From assembly GCF_022539665.2 (NCBI RefSeq), contig NC_081332.1, forward strand, positions 3,319,884 through 3,383,883: 64,000 nt of DNA. Reading direction: 5' to 3'. The translations under genes were made by a program, and so were the position numbers. Below the pieces are notes generated by a model that worked only from the letters and a program-made list of their open reading frames with translations, did not search any database and had not been told where the DNA came from. The stretch comes from Daphnia carinata (lineage: Eukaryota > Arthropoda > Branchiopoda > Diplostraca > Daphniidae). Of the stretch, positions 12,865 through 25,124 are shown piece by piece. The stretch's first letter is position 1; each line of letters opens with the position of its first letter.

Positions 12865-13273
12865 AAAGGAAAGTCGATGGTTGAGAAGCCAAGCCGAAAA
12901 ACGGTTAGACACCTAACCGACAACCCCCGCATATCTACCCCCCTGGTGTCGTTGTGTTGCGTTCGGGTCCGTTTAACACGTAGACAAGAGCCTTCGTCGA
13001 CACAACAAAAAAGCCAATCAACACATTGATGTACGAGGCTATTCAAATGTTTACCCCCCTCAAAACAAACGTGTTTGTAAACGAACCACTGAGCCGCATA
13101 ATATCGTACGTACAAATGTTTTTGTTTTGTTTTTTTACCTACGAATCAACAAGTTCAAAAAGGTCGAAAACCATTTCTCCTTTATCCCTCTCGCCTCGGG
13201 AAGGAGAAAACATTTGTCTGAATAATGTGAAAATGATTGACCGTGAAAGTCCAAAAACAATTCAAAATATATA

Positions 13274-13304
<31 letters not shown>

Positions 13305-13687
13305 AAAGATTTTTGACAATTGAGCCCGTCAGGTCAGAAATGGACTAATTCAATGCGCATCAAAGTGCTTTATAATACGAAAAAAAAAAAAAAAAAAGGC
13401 CGTTGGCCAAACGCCTTTTTGTTTTTAAAACGCGTTGTCATTAGAAACGGGAGTAAGAGTGCTAGGTGCCCTGCAATTGTGCGTGTCGAAAATGTGGGAG
13501 AGCAGATTATAGAACGTCGCATTCAAATGAGAAAAAGAAATAAAAACCAAATTTTTCAGAATGGAGGGCAAAAAGAATCGTAAATGTTAACAGGTGAATC
13601 CCAATGAGCCTCAACCACTTATTCAGACTTTCAGATGAGATAAGGGGTGAAAAGGGTCATTTCTCTAGTGTTTATATTCCTGGCCAA

Positions 13688-13725
<38 letters not shown>

Positions 13726-14820
13726 TCCCCCCCCCCATTTTTTTTTTAATCCAAAAAATAAAAATAAATTGTGTAGCCCTTTTCATGAAACATTTTCTCG
13801 GTACTTAAAATAACTCGGCAGTTAAGGCAGGCGCGACTGTAATTGCCCGGGCAGGATATAAAAACTCAAAAACGTTACAAACTTGGTGTTATGTGCATCT
13901 TTTTTTTTTTTTTTTTTTTTCAAAAATTGTCTTTACATTCAAGTCAGTGTATGTGTATAAGGGCGATGGGGGTGTTGACTTTTCAATCAAAGTCAGACGT
14001 CTACATACAACCCCACAAAAAAAAAAAAAAAGTTAGTGGGGGAAAAGAATTATAATGGCAGAGTGCGTAAGAGACTTGAAAAAAAAAAAAAAACCCATCA
14101 AATGGACAATGTCAAAAAAGAAAAACCCTGATGGGGTGGAAGCCCCACATCAGTAAAGATATGGGGACGGCCGTGAAATTGGAACCTCTTTTGGGTGCAC
14201 GTAGGGGTTGGAAGAAAAAGGACGCTATCGTCGCACTATTATACATCAACTCTATATGTATATCTTCCGTTCAGATAGCGACAGTGGCTCTTGAAAAAAA
14301 AGAAAAAGCCTAGCGATGACTTTAAACAAAAAAAAAAAAAAAAAAAATGGACGGGATTTGTAGCGAGCATAGGAGGGGAGTGTGAAAATGAGTTGGAAAT
14401 CCGCATCCGGATGTGATTCAAGTCACACCAGTCTGCCGCCGCAGCAGCTGCCGTTTTTTTTTTTATACAAGAAAAAAACGAAAAGTTGAAAGATTCCTCC
14501 TCCTCCCCCTTTTTCAGTTTTGGTATTTCTTCCATGAATTGACGACTGGTGTGCGCGACTTGCATTTCAAATCAAACCTTTTTTTTTTTCTTCCCTAGCC
14601 TCCCTTATATGCACATCGTGCACCATACGGCTGCTGCTGCTAAGTCTTTGCTTCCAAGGAAGGAAGGAAAGAAGAAGAAGAAGAAGAAGAAAAAAAAGAA
14701 AAAAAGAGAGAGAGAGAGAAACCGATTGACACGACACATCAGAGTGCACTATACACTACTACTACTACACTTTGAGCTGTTCCATACTGGAGCAAAGAGC
14801 ATATACATATCGGGACACGC

Positions 14821-14840
14821 AGAGAGAGAGAGAGAGAGAG
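14821..14840. repeat. (AG)n microsatellite
   Basis: Ten AG units followed by TGAGTGAGAG. A GAA/GA-rich stretch lies at 14671-14720 just before it. Confidence 0.93.
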
Positions 14841-15519
14841 TGAGTGAGAGCTCGGCTAGCGCCAGATTCAATCACACAGATCAATACGATCAGGCAAAGT
14901 GCCGTCTCAGCCATCAAAGACTCGCACACGCTGACTGTATATGCTAGTCTTTACTAGTACTATTACTAGTCCTCCTGTCTCGCCAAATGGTGATTCGGTG
15001 TAGCGCACAGCAGCAGACGACGCATTTATTCGAATATACGTGAAAAACGAAAGGGGGGGGGGGGGGTGGGGGATTGTAATTTGAGAGGACGTTGCAACTT
15101 TCTACACCGGGTGGGGAGGAATGAAACATTTTTTTTTTTTTTCTTTCTTTCTTTCTTTTTGATGGATATGTTGGACGTGATTGCGTTTAATGGAGGGAAA
15201 GGATTGGAGAATGCGGATACTGCTTTAATAGAAAGGTCAACTGCGACCTCATGCAACATTCGATTGCTCGCGAAATGGTTAGGAATGACGTTGGGGGGGG
15301 GGAGGGGGTGATCGGTTCGACAGGCCATGTGACAAATAGAGGGAAAGAATGAAAATATCTTAAAAATTCGTCCGTATCAAATATAAATCCGGCAGCCGGA
15401 AGTGACAAGATCTTCAATTCGGTAGTACTTGATACGGAAGCAAACATCATCATGCATCGTCGAGAACACGGAGGCTGATCATAAAAAACAGCCTCAGAAT
15501 TTTCAAACAAAACAAAAAT

Positions 15520-15520
<1 letters not shown>

Positions 15521-15552
<32 letters not shown>
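15521..15552. repeat. T32 homopolymer
   Basis: Thirty-two T bases. On the minus strand this is an A run. Confidence 0.95.
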
Positions 15553-16760
15553 CAAAAGGCCTGCGCGACTCAATGATGGATTCCTTCCGAACGTGTGATA
15601 ACATCACGCGGGAGTCTTTCCCAAATATATTCTTCTACAAAAAAAAAAAATAAATAAATAAAAATAAAAACTCACTTGCTTCTCTTTCTCTCCATATGCA
15701 TAGCGGAGGTGGTGGAAAGGCGTCATGATTTGTGAGGCAACGGCCGCACGCACGCAAAACACGCAAAGCAAAATAACACACATGGCCCCAAAAAAGAAAA
15801 ACTATTGCCGACCGAGTCCCATCCCCCCACTCTCTTAATACTTGGTAGAGTGTTGCATTTGAAATTCTTTTCGCCCCTCAAATTGCGACCAGACCTCCTC
15901 CGCCACACCCACAAATCACGTCGGGAGGGGTTTGAACACTAATAATAATTTGAACGGAAAAAACAAAAACTGGCGTGAATGCAAAAGCCAGAGGGGAAGC
16001 ACCCCCCCCCCCAAAAAAAAAAAAGGAGCAGCAGATAGAAATTAGCGCATAATTTCAATCAAGAAACAATAAAAATAAAAAATCAGATGATGTGGGGGGG
16101 GGGGGGAATCCAGAAACAAAGGCAGGAGGGGGGAAAAAAATGCAATAAAAACGATAGCCATAAGTAAAAAGGGGCCCCTCTGAAAATGAGATTTCTCTGG
16201 CGTCATTAAGAAAGGGCGTAACGAGCTGCCACCCCCCGACTCGTTTCGTGATTTACCTTCCCATATGCATTTTTTTTTGGGGGGGGGGTATTTTGTTTAC
16301 AAGGGCAAATCAAGAAAAAAAAAAGAATATTCAAGAGTCGTCAATTTCTTTCTTTCTCTCTTTGGCGTTCGTGACAAGAGAAGCTGTTAATAGATTCCTT
16401 CATGTGTTTCTTTAGCTCTCCGCTTTCACAAGATCGTGGTATTTAACGCGATGAAAACCCATTTAGGATATGGAGGCAGCGCACATTGTTGATGATGGAA
16501 GACTCCAATCGAGGAGTTTAGTAGACGATTGGAATAATTACGAGGCCCCAGAACAAAATAAACGAAAAAAAAAATTGGTTTCCCAGAGCACCCTCCCCTC
16601 ATTTTCTCGAAATTCATTTTCCCCTTCAATTTTAACGGCCAAAAATAAAAAAAAAAAAAAAAAGCCCTAACCTTTTGCTTGTGATCCCCCCCCCCCTAAT
16701 TTCTTCAAAAAAAAAAAAAAAATAGAATAAAATAAAAGAGAGAGGGGTGGCTTTTCTTAC

Positions 16761-17052
16761 CTGATAGGGTCGAGTATGGTTCCATGCCGTTGTCCGGGTA
16801 GCTGGGCTCCGACTGGCTACTGGCCGACGGCGATTTAGAGCCGACGGGCAAGCGACCGCCTCGTCCGGATCGTTGATGCTGGTGCTGGGGGCTGTTCATC
16901 ATCAAATCTTGCGGCTGCTGCTGTGACGCTAGTCCCGCCGTTGGCGCGGCCGCTTGCTGATGGTGATGATGATGATGATGCTGCTGTTGTTGGTGGGGCT
17001 GACCTCGCCCCGACCGCGAACCCAACGCCGCACCGCGAGGCGAAGATCCAAT
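16761..17052 (-). CDS. Internal exon of the same unrecognised gene, with poly-Gln/poly-His run
   Basis: This 292-bp minus-strand exon has acceptor GATGTGCAG|ATTGG, preceded by a TTTTCTTTTTTGTGTGTGTG tract, and donor CTATCAG|GTAAGA. It starts on a codon boundary, encodes 97 codons (about residues 149-245) and leaves one base, so the following exon must start in phase 1. The peptide opens with a Gly/Arg/Ser-rich segment, then QQQQ followed by seven His, an Ala/Pro stretch, more Gln, a second Arg/Gly patch (RSGRGGR), and a Ser/Pro-rich tail ending near EPYSTLSG. The His codons are mostly CAT with one CAC, so the run is nearly a pure triplet repeat and could vary in length between individuals. 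The region is probably disordered. No stop codon occurs, so the protein continues outside the window. N-terminal cytoplasmic tails of large membrane proteins and transcriptional or RNA regulators both show such composition; I cannot decide between them. Confidence 0.8.
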
Positions 17053-18100
17053 CTGCACATCGTACAAAGCAACACACACACACAAAAAAGAAAAGGTCAA
17101 TGAATAACATTTTCTTTCGACGTCACCTCCTTCCACCTGACGTGCCAAATGTTAATAAGAAAAACAAAAAGAAGTGGGAAATGCGTGGCTGTTGTTGCTG
17201 CAACGACTTATAAAACAAAGGGAACGTGTGTGTGTTTGTGTGCGTCTGGAGCGGGAACTTAAGCTCATCACACATGTGTATGTAAATCTACCATTATATA
17301 GGGGCATCCGTAACCTTATTGGATGGAGGCAAAACTCTGTTGGAGAGGGGGAATACTGTTAAAGAAAAAAAAAAAAAATACTAGTCGATACATAAATAAT
17401 GCCTCCGCTTCGAAGGTTAAAGCAGCGCAGTGAGGCAGCTAAAAAAGAATCCTAGAACGTCCAGTTGAGAAGAAGAATAAAAAAAAATAAAAAATAAAAC
17501 AAGTTTTTTTTTTTTTTTCGTCTTCTTTGGTTTGAGAATTAAAAGAAAGAAAGAAAAGTCGGCGGTCGGGAGAGGCCCGAAGGAAACTAAAGGGATACAA
17601 CATAAGATATCCTGTCTGGGACGAGCAAGCGCCAATGTATCTGATGGGTTTTGTGAGCTTCTTTACTTCCCCCCCCCCCCCTTTTCACTACACACACACA
17701 CACAGACACACACAGACACACACCGTCGTCGTCACATAAATTCATCCCTCCATTTCTTTTTTGTCTATTCGAAATGAAAAAAGGAAAAAGTTACAACACA
17801 GACAAGCACACAACACGAAAAGAAGAAAGAAGCCGATGGTGGGTGAACACGGGCGCAGCAAGCGTCGAATATCTATAAAGTCATTCGTCTGATATTACCA
17901 TAAAAGACTTTTTTCTTTCCCTTTTTCTTTTCTATCACTAGTAGCTGTGCTTCCTCCCTTATTCGAACTTTGGATATATATTTCTCGTTGTTTTTTTTTT
18001 GTTTTGTTTTCGTGTATAGTTTAAGGAAGAAACTGGGCGCTCGTAAATTCACCCTGCGCACCAAAGACTATACCCGTCTCGTTATAGCCAATGCGTTGCA

Positions 18101-18132
<32 letters not shown>

Positions 18133-18650
18133 AAAGAAGAAAGGAATATCGTAATAATTACAGGGTCCCTGCATTTTTCTTTGCCTGTTCTAAAGTCTGT
18201 TTTGTCTATTCGAACGCGCACGGTTCGACAGGTTCATACATTAAGACAGGCTCGCCTACTACTGCGACTACCATTTGTTTCCTTAACTTGGAAAAAGAAA
18301 ACCAACACGACACAAGATGAAAAATACAAAAAATACAAAAAACCAAGGCAACTTTCGGCTTTTCATCTTCCCCCTGGACGTTTCGGTTACTGCCCACTTG
18401 TGTGTGTTTTGTATTTTCTCATGTCCCTGTCCGCGAGGGGCGTGTCGTCCCGAGCTCTCACCGTCCATCAAAATGTTTCATCATCATTCGGAGAGAATAG
18501 AAATAAGCTCGCGCACGACAACAGGCAACAACAAAAGAACAGACCCGCATATTCATTTTAGAAGAGGAAAAAAAAAATGATGTCCACACAAATATGGGAA
18601 AATGCGCGATTTTGAAAAGAATAGGAGGTGTGTGTGTGTGTTTGGCTTAC
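17053..18650 (-). other. Intron between the 18651 and 16761 exons
   Basis: This 1598-bp GT-AG intron (GTAAGCC ... GTGCAG) separates two phase-compatible exons. A short candidate branch-point sequence (ATTGACC) lies about 35 bases before the acceptor. It holds a CA/GA-interrupted array near 17690-17722 and several A or T runs (17363-17378, 17505-17518, 18106-18129). Open frames in it are short and contain translated homopolymers. I see no exon in it. Confidence 0.7.
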
Positions 18651-18856
18651 GTGTTGCGCTTTAGTTGAGCGGCGATGTTGACCGTTGTTACGCTGGCCAG
18701 TGTTGCCGTGTTGTTGTCTGTGTTGATGTCCTTGATGCGGATCCGACTCGTACAGCTCCTCACCGCAATTGTTGTACATGGCTTCGAAATCGTCTTCAGA
18801 CATGTCGAGCTGATTCAAATGACGCGGCTGATGCTGATAACCCGGTTCGATATAAC
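18651..18856 (-). CDS. Internal exon of the same unrecognised gene
   Basis: This 206-bp minus-strand exon has an acceptor with a T-rich tract (TTTTTTTTAG|GTTATA) and a donor CAACAC|GTAAGCC. Its first two bases complete the Gly codon begun by the exon at 24092. It then encodes 68 codons and ends on a codon boundary, as the next exon requires. The peptide (residues about 81-148 if translation starts at 24329) begins YIEPGYQ. It contains the acidic segment MSEDDFEAMYNN near residues 98-109 and ends in a His/Gln/Arg/Asn-rich tail. Tyr107 lies in a YNN context, which resembles the pYxN consensus bound by Grb2-type SH2 domains; the sequence cannot show whether it is used. The composition suggests a disordered, cytoplasmic or nuclear region. 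No family was recognised. Confidence 0.78.
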
Positions 18857-21800
18857 CTAAAAAAAAATTGTATTTAAAAATAAATAAATATTTAGAAATG
18901 TTTGTTTGTAAAATAACAAGGTTCAACTCAGTAGAACAGTTCACATAAACAAATTCTATTTCTACCATCACATTACCAATGTTTGATAATGTTCCATTCA
19001 TCTAAGTCGTCTAGATATATAGCGACAGAACAACCAGACAGGAAAGAAAGAAAGAAAAAAATTAATAGAACGCGAGATGGATGTGTTCTACATGAAGTTG
19101 ATGAGGCGACACAGACACAATAGTCCGAGCTGTCCCTAACCCAGAGCTACAACGCATCGAATGAGAGCAGCCTAAATAAATAAACACTTGAGAGAGCCAG
19201 AAGAACAACGATGAAGGAAGGTGACATTGACGAGTCCAGGAAAAATAGACAAAAAAAGGGCCGCCACACTGGGAGCAAAAAAAAAAAAAAAAAAAGTTGA
19301 GCTCCTGTAAAGCTACTACTATTCCATCATCAGTCAGCACGAATCAAGAAGAGTGGATAGCCCTGTTTTTGTTCATTTCTCTTTCTCTCTCTCGCTGCCT
19401 GGGCTTGTGCCCGGACTCCTGGTCTCCACTCAACCGGAGCTGTTTTTGTTTTTGCCGCCACGCACGCCTTCCTACGGAATTCCTTTTTTTTTTTTTTTTT
19501 TTGTCCATTTTTTTTTTTTTTTTTTTTCGTGTGTGTTACGAGCGAGCCCATCATCATCAACGGATTTGGCTGCGTTTGGGGGGTGCGTGACTCTCTTTAG
19601 CTCACGTTATGGATTGGACTTAACGCATTCCTCTCTCTCTTCATTTTTGTGTTTCCCCTCTCGGGTTGAGTGGGTTGGTACTTAATTGCTGGAGGGAAAC
19701 CGTTGTGGGGGTCATTGCGAGTGTCAAGTGTATGTGGATGGATGGAAAAAGAGCCGGAATATTAGATTCTTTTGTCTCTCTGAGTGTGCCACGACAAGCG
19801 AAAGGAAACAAAACGAAACAATGATTATAATAAAAGTAAATGCCAAAACATCAGAACAACAATTGAAAAGAAAAAAAAAGAGAAACGTGTGAGGCTTTGT
19901 TACAAAGAGAAGAAGAAGAAGAAGGAAAAAAAAAAAAAGAGATTTCCGTGATGATACGGGCGTGACTTTTCTCTTTTGTCATCCAACAACAACATGCAAA
20001 TTGGGCTGACATTGGACGCGTGCAACGATCCAAGACAGAGAACAGGGTAGTACCGATCACGGATCGCTAGTCAAGAATGTTTTTTTTTTTTTTAGAAAAA
20101 GAAAACCGGTAGATATTTCCATGTCCGTCACTTTCGTCAGCTCTTTTTCCAACATGCATTTAAAAAAAAAAATTCAGTTTGATAGACACATTGTGCGGGT
20201 ATCGTTAAATTCATTCACGTAATGCGTCATGTAAGAAAAAAAAAAGAAACGTGCTGATCTCGTGAGAAAAAAATCGCAGCGGTAGGCACTTAAAAAAGGA
20301 AAAGAAAAAAACTTATTTATTCTTTCTCGAAATGCATTCCAATTCTAGCGGATGAAAAGAAGCAGAAGCAGAGAAAAGAAATAGATGATGATGGAGAGGC
20401 GATACGGAAGCCTGGCCAGACAGGCCCGACAGTAGGCTCTTTTCTTCACCTTACACGCATGCGTGATTGAACCTTTCCCCCACTCCCGTCTTTCCTGTTG
20501 TTGTTCGATGATGTTGCACTATTTTCGACTATTATGGCGAACGTTTGGAGGTTTTATGTGCTGACAAGCCAAATGCAATTTCAACATTTCGATTGATATT
20601 TGAATTCGTCTCGTATACGTTCCCCTTTTTCTTTTCGATTGCGACCTTGTCGTCATAAAAGCCATTTAAACCTCTCCTAATGCATTTGCCGTACGTGTAT
20701 GTAAAGAAAGATTGACAGGCTTTAATACACGACGAACAACAAGTTGTAAATGTCAAACGGCAAAGCCTTTTTTTTTTTCTTTTCCCGGGAAGCGAACGCA
20801 TCGTTGAAAAAGGGGTGGAATAAATAAAACAAGAGTCGGCGTGAACGATTCCTTCACGCACCAGCACTTTTTCTAGGTATACAACACAATCCCTACGCCG
20901 GAATGTCGGCCGTTCAGGAATGTTACAGGGGAAACAACAATCTCAATTTGATTTTGTCCCTTTCTTTTTAAAAGCGACAGTAAAAATTCCTAGAGCCCTC
21001 TAGTTTCGATTTTTAAATATGGAGGGGGAAAAAAATGTGTGATGACACGAGCCAATAAAAAAAATCGACCGTGGAGCCCAAAAGTTCATTATACAAAGAA
21101 GAAAAAATTCTGCAGAAAAACGATATTGCTTTCGACCCTAGATGGATGGTTAGTATTTTGTTTCACGACGTTTAAAACATTTTTTTTTTTTTTTTTTTTT
21201 AACTTCCCTATTCGTTTTGTTTCCCCTCTTTTGTTTGGTTTTTTTTCCATGTTATTGTTGTTGTTCATTTTTTTAACGATGTGCTAAACTTCGTCACTAC
21301 CCCCCCTATATTTTCTTCGTGTATTTTTTTTTTACTATTCCAACCGAAAAAAAAAAAAAAACCTGGTCCGTCTGTTTATGTGTTCCAGTCCAAACATGGC
21401 GTGTTAGAAATGGGAATTTTCCTACGAAACACAAGAAGAAAAAAAAAGTCACAACCACTTCATTGTCTCGTTTCGCCATTATTTTTTTGTTTGTTTCAAA
21501 ATGCGATAGACTTAGAAATACATCATGTTTGGTATACCTGCCTTGTTTTGAAATCTTTACGTAACTCTTCCCAACAAGCTATAGATTTTTGCATACACGA
21601 AATAACTGTCGTACACAGAAGCTACAGAAAAAGAAAAGACCCGAAATAAAAAAAAAAAAAAAAACGAGAGGAAAAATTGATAACGGAAAGTCAAGGGCAC
21701 AAAGAAAAAAAGTTAAGCAATCACTCTTATGCCTTCGCCAACGTCAAGGACCACTTTAGTAAGATTAGATGCCTCTTTTTTTTTTATTCTAACACTATCC

Positions 21801-24091
21801 CGACTACTTTCCCTATTCTTCTCAATGGAACTATAACATCCGATCTACACGTTTCAACTTTAGCCTCAGCTTCTGTCTGCAATTTCTCTCGTCAGACTTG
21901 ATGTTAAGTCCCAACACTGTTGTTGTCGTACTACTCTTCATTTTCTGGCCTTTATCGATTTGCCTTTCTTCGTTGGTGACATTCGATTCTCACACATTCG
22001 CAGGCAATCCCCCTGTTAATATATTCCCTTCGTCCTTTCTCCATTTCATTTGAGAATGTATTGCTCAGTACTTTCCATCCGGATTGGATGGAATTCGATC
22101 GCTTGCATTTGTTAGCAAAAGGATCGACTGTTTGACTCGCGATGAAAAAGTCTTGGGCTACATCCACCACGTCGTCTTCTTTTACTATCCAAACACCAAC
22201 GAATGGTGGCGAGGTCAGCCACAAAAGAAAGTAATGGAACGTGTAGTAGGGGAGTGTGCAAACGTTAAAACGAATCGATAGAAGCCCAGAGACGTTGGCG
22301 AAACAATTCACAAAAATAGAGCCCCAAATAAATGGCCAATAAAACTAGGAAAAAATAATAATAATAAAAGAGACGAACGTACACTGCACGTTTCACGTAA
22401 AGTCCGGCGAGAAGGCCAATATTGCCGCAAGAAATCAAAGCAATTGAGACGGGAGGTAAAAAGAAAATTCACTCGTTTTTCGTATCCAAACTCAATCTGC
22501 TAAAGTGCGCGTTTGAAACAAATAGTTGGGGTCGAAAGGACAGCTTGAAGTAGATGCGCTAACACAACAGAGGGTCAAACAATCATCTAAGAAAGAAAAA
22601 AAAAGGGCCGAGTTTCTACTACGCGTGTTTGTAAAAAGCGGCCGCTGTCGGGAGAAACTTTAAAGAGAGTTTCATCAAAGAAAGTCGACGACTTTTCTGC
22701 CCTTTTGACAATAACACATGAAAAAGAAACACGGCAGCTCATCACCTGAATTAAGACGGTCACGCAAGAATTATGCATTATAGCCTACTTGATATACAAG
22801 CAGATGAATCATCTTTTTTTTTGTTTTGTTTTGAGCGTGAGTGATTCTTTTCATATGTTTCCCGAGCCTACGAAGAATCCTCAAGAGTACTGCACACACG
22901 CCCAATTTAAAGGTTTCACACTCCCCGTGTTCTCCTTTTATTTTATTTTTTTTTTCCCTGTTGTTTGGTTGCGCCTTTTCAACAACATCGTCTATCTACC
23001 TCCTGTTCCTCCTACGTCTTCTTCTTCCTTCTTTTATCCAATTACATTTGACACCGGACGGCCTGCTGGCCAAAAAAAAAAAAAAGAAAGAAAGAAAGAA
23101 AGAAAACCACAGCCAAGAGAGTAAGAGATAACGCGATAGTTCCATTCATTACAACAACGTGTCACGGTCAAGAGTTCCGGCGGGATTGCACGTACAATAC
23201 AATAAATCAACGAATCGGAATCACAGGCAGCAGAGGCGCCACTGGTGTGGTACACATCATCCCCTTCGTTTCTCCCAAACACACAAAACTAAACGCAGTA
23301 AACAATCGAGCGGAGAAAGAAAAGTCTGGTGGCAGCTTTATTTCCTATACTACGCCGTCATACAATCAAAAGAATATAAACCGGCCGGGCCGGTTATCTC
23401 ACTTTGGCTGGGCTGGTTTTTTTGTTGTTGTTGTTGTTGTTGTTGGCTTTGATTACAAGGCATGGTTTCCCTTTTCTCTCGTAAATGGGGTGTCTATTAA
23501 ATAAGATTGCAAAGCCACACCACACGCAACAATCCATTGATCCGGTAAACACGTTAACAAGATCGCAGGGATTTTTGGTTTTTAAACAACAAGAGGTCAC
23601 AGATAAGAATCCCCCAGATTTCGTCTAATCGAATCAAACGATTAATTAAAATCCAATCAAGAAGAGAAAAAAAAAAAAAAACGCTTCCTTTTGATACATT
23701 CGGCCCAGCTGCTCGAGGCGGGCACAAATGTGTACATAAAAAAAAAAAAAAATAGAGGCAAGAAAAATAAAAAGAAACGAGGGCTGTGATCTCCAACCGC
23801 GAGAGACAATTAGTGGGTGGTGGTCTTAGAATAGCCAGAAAGACTCTCTGTTCTTATCTCGCGAACGAAAACGCTTTGGTAGCGAGGGGGGATTATTACC
23901 ATCGGTTCGTCATTAATTCTCTCCAAAAGACACATTCCTACTACAGTCGCCATCAACAAACAAACAAGAAAAAAAAATTAAGGGCTAGCTACTTCCCCCC
24001 TTTTTTTTTTTTCTCCAGCTGCTGTTTGAAGGAAGTCAAAAACATACGGCGGAACTGGGACAACAAGAAAAGATGTAAGAGATGGATTTAC
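18857..24091 (-). other. Intron between the 24092 and 18651 exons
   Basis: This 5235-bp GT-AG intron runs from GTAAATCC to a T-rich acceptor. It contains mono-T and mono-A runs (for example near 19484-19502, 21180-21200, 23071-23083) and a GTT repeat near 23421-23444. The stretch at 21690-22780 is unusually poor in homopolymers. A frame at 19062-19177 behind a TTTATTTAG acceptor could be read as an alternative terminal exon, but it has no supporting feature. No further exon is convincing. Confidence 0.65.
23379..23395. repeat. 17-bp GC-rich palindrome
   Basis: AACCGGCC and GGCCGGTT flank a single central G. It sits in the 5235-bp intron of the minus-strand gene. Confidence 0.85.
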
Positions 24092-24329
24092 CTGGATGAT
24101 TGGGCGCGACGACGTGGTTGTTGAAAGGTTCGGCGTTCAAGTAAGACGGCTGCTGTTGAGCAGCTTCAATGTGCAACGGTTCACGTTCGTCAGACGACGA
24201 CGAAGCCGAATCTTCCGTGTGCTCCTCCGAGTCTTCTTCTTCCGAACGCCACTGCAGCTCACAATGAACTGTTGAAGAGGCAAGGGTCGCCGTTGTTGGT
24301 TGATGGCGCCGACCGATCAAATCAGCCAT
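24092..24329 (-). CDS. Exon of an unrecognised gene, probable first coding exon (partial gene)
   Basis: The minus-strand frame from the ATG at 24329 runs 79 codons plus one base to a consensus donor, CCAG|GTAAAT, with the last exon base at 24092. The ATG is preceded by AAAC and followed by G, a good start context, and I see no ATG farther upstream in this frame. Residues about 29-48 form an acidic, serine-rich stretch (SEEEDSEEHTEDSASSSSDE) resembling clustered casein kinase 2 sites. A Gln run and an Asn/Pro-rich segment follow. No membrane segment or known domain is visible. Two acceptor sites lie inside the frame: CTTCAACAG ending at 24269 (exon 24268-24092) and CTGCAG ending at 24252 (exon 24251-24092). 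The exon could therefore be internal, with its true 5' end at one of them. The codons downstream of 24251 look most clearly coding. The donor phase (1) matches the next exon. Function unknown. Confidence 0.7.
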
Positions 24330-25084
24330 GTTTGGCCCGCATACAACACATGAAAATGTTTGCCTATCCACACAGCAGCAACGACACTGCGCTTTTTGGA
24401 TGGATGGATGTTTTTTTTGTTTGTTTGTTTTTTTTTTCAGTTGGAGCCAGGAAGTTCAAAATCGCCAATCTGATAAAAAAAAAAAAAAAAAGAAAAAAAG
24501 AAAACAAATAGTTTAGCATGGAGGGTATTTGAAAACGTTGCAACAATAGAATTCAAGAAATATCGATCGTCTGCTGTTTCCGTCACATGTAACGGGCGCC
24601 TGAACGAGTGGCCCAACACCTTGAAAGGCAGCCCTGCAGCTGCGTTTCTTTTTCTCTAGATCGTGCATTGTTTATTTCCACTTGTTCAATCTGGCCAAAT
24701 GACTTGGTGGTAATCATTCTCTGTTGGGGCCGACATGAGCACACGTTTGGCGTAGTAAATCGAAAACAAAACAACTCGGCGAAAAATATAAAAACAACAA
24801 ATGGAATGAAAATGATGATGATGATGCCAACAAAATAAAAGAAAAAGAAAATATATGAGGGCTTTTTAGACACTATGCCAGTTCGTATTTTAGCTAGAGG
24901 GCTGAAAAAACGTGCCGTGGCTAAAAGCCAGTCCCCATAACAGAAGAAAACACGTCCGTATGATTAACATACTTGTGTTATGGAAAAACGAGCGAGAATG
25001 AGAAAAATGGGGGGTACAAAAATAAAAAAGAAGAAACGGTGGATTTAATTACAAACGGATGACATATGCTGGTATCCTTTTATG

Positions 25085-25124
<40 letters not shown>

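Larger units (their letters stand above)
8501..16760. other. Non-coding DNA directly downstream of the last visible exon (presumed intron)
   Basis: The donor at 16759-16760 opens an intron whose acceptor I could not find here. The stretch holds mono-A runs of about 30 (8699-8729, 10037-10066), a T32 run (15521-15552), GAAA repeats (9911-9934) and GAA/GA repeats (14671-14720, 14821-14840). It also has compound C-A-T runs (9566-9608). None of its frames joins the upstream exon in phase with a believable acceptor and coding-like sequence. Confidence 0.5.

Noticed and set aside
19062-19177. Possible alternative terminal exon of the minus-strand gene
   Set aside because: It fits the phase after the 24092 exon, but there is no evidence beyond a common TTTAG acceptor.
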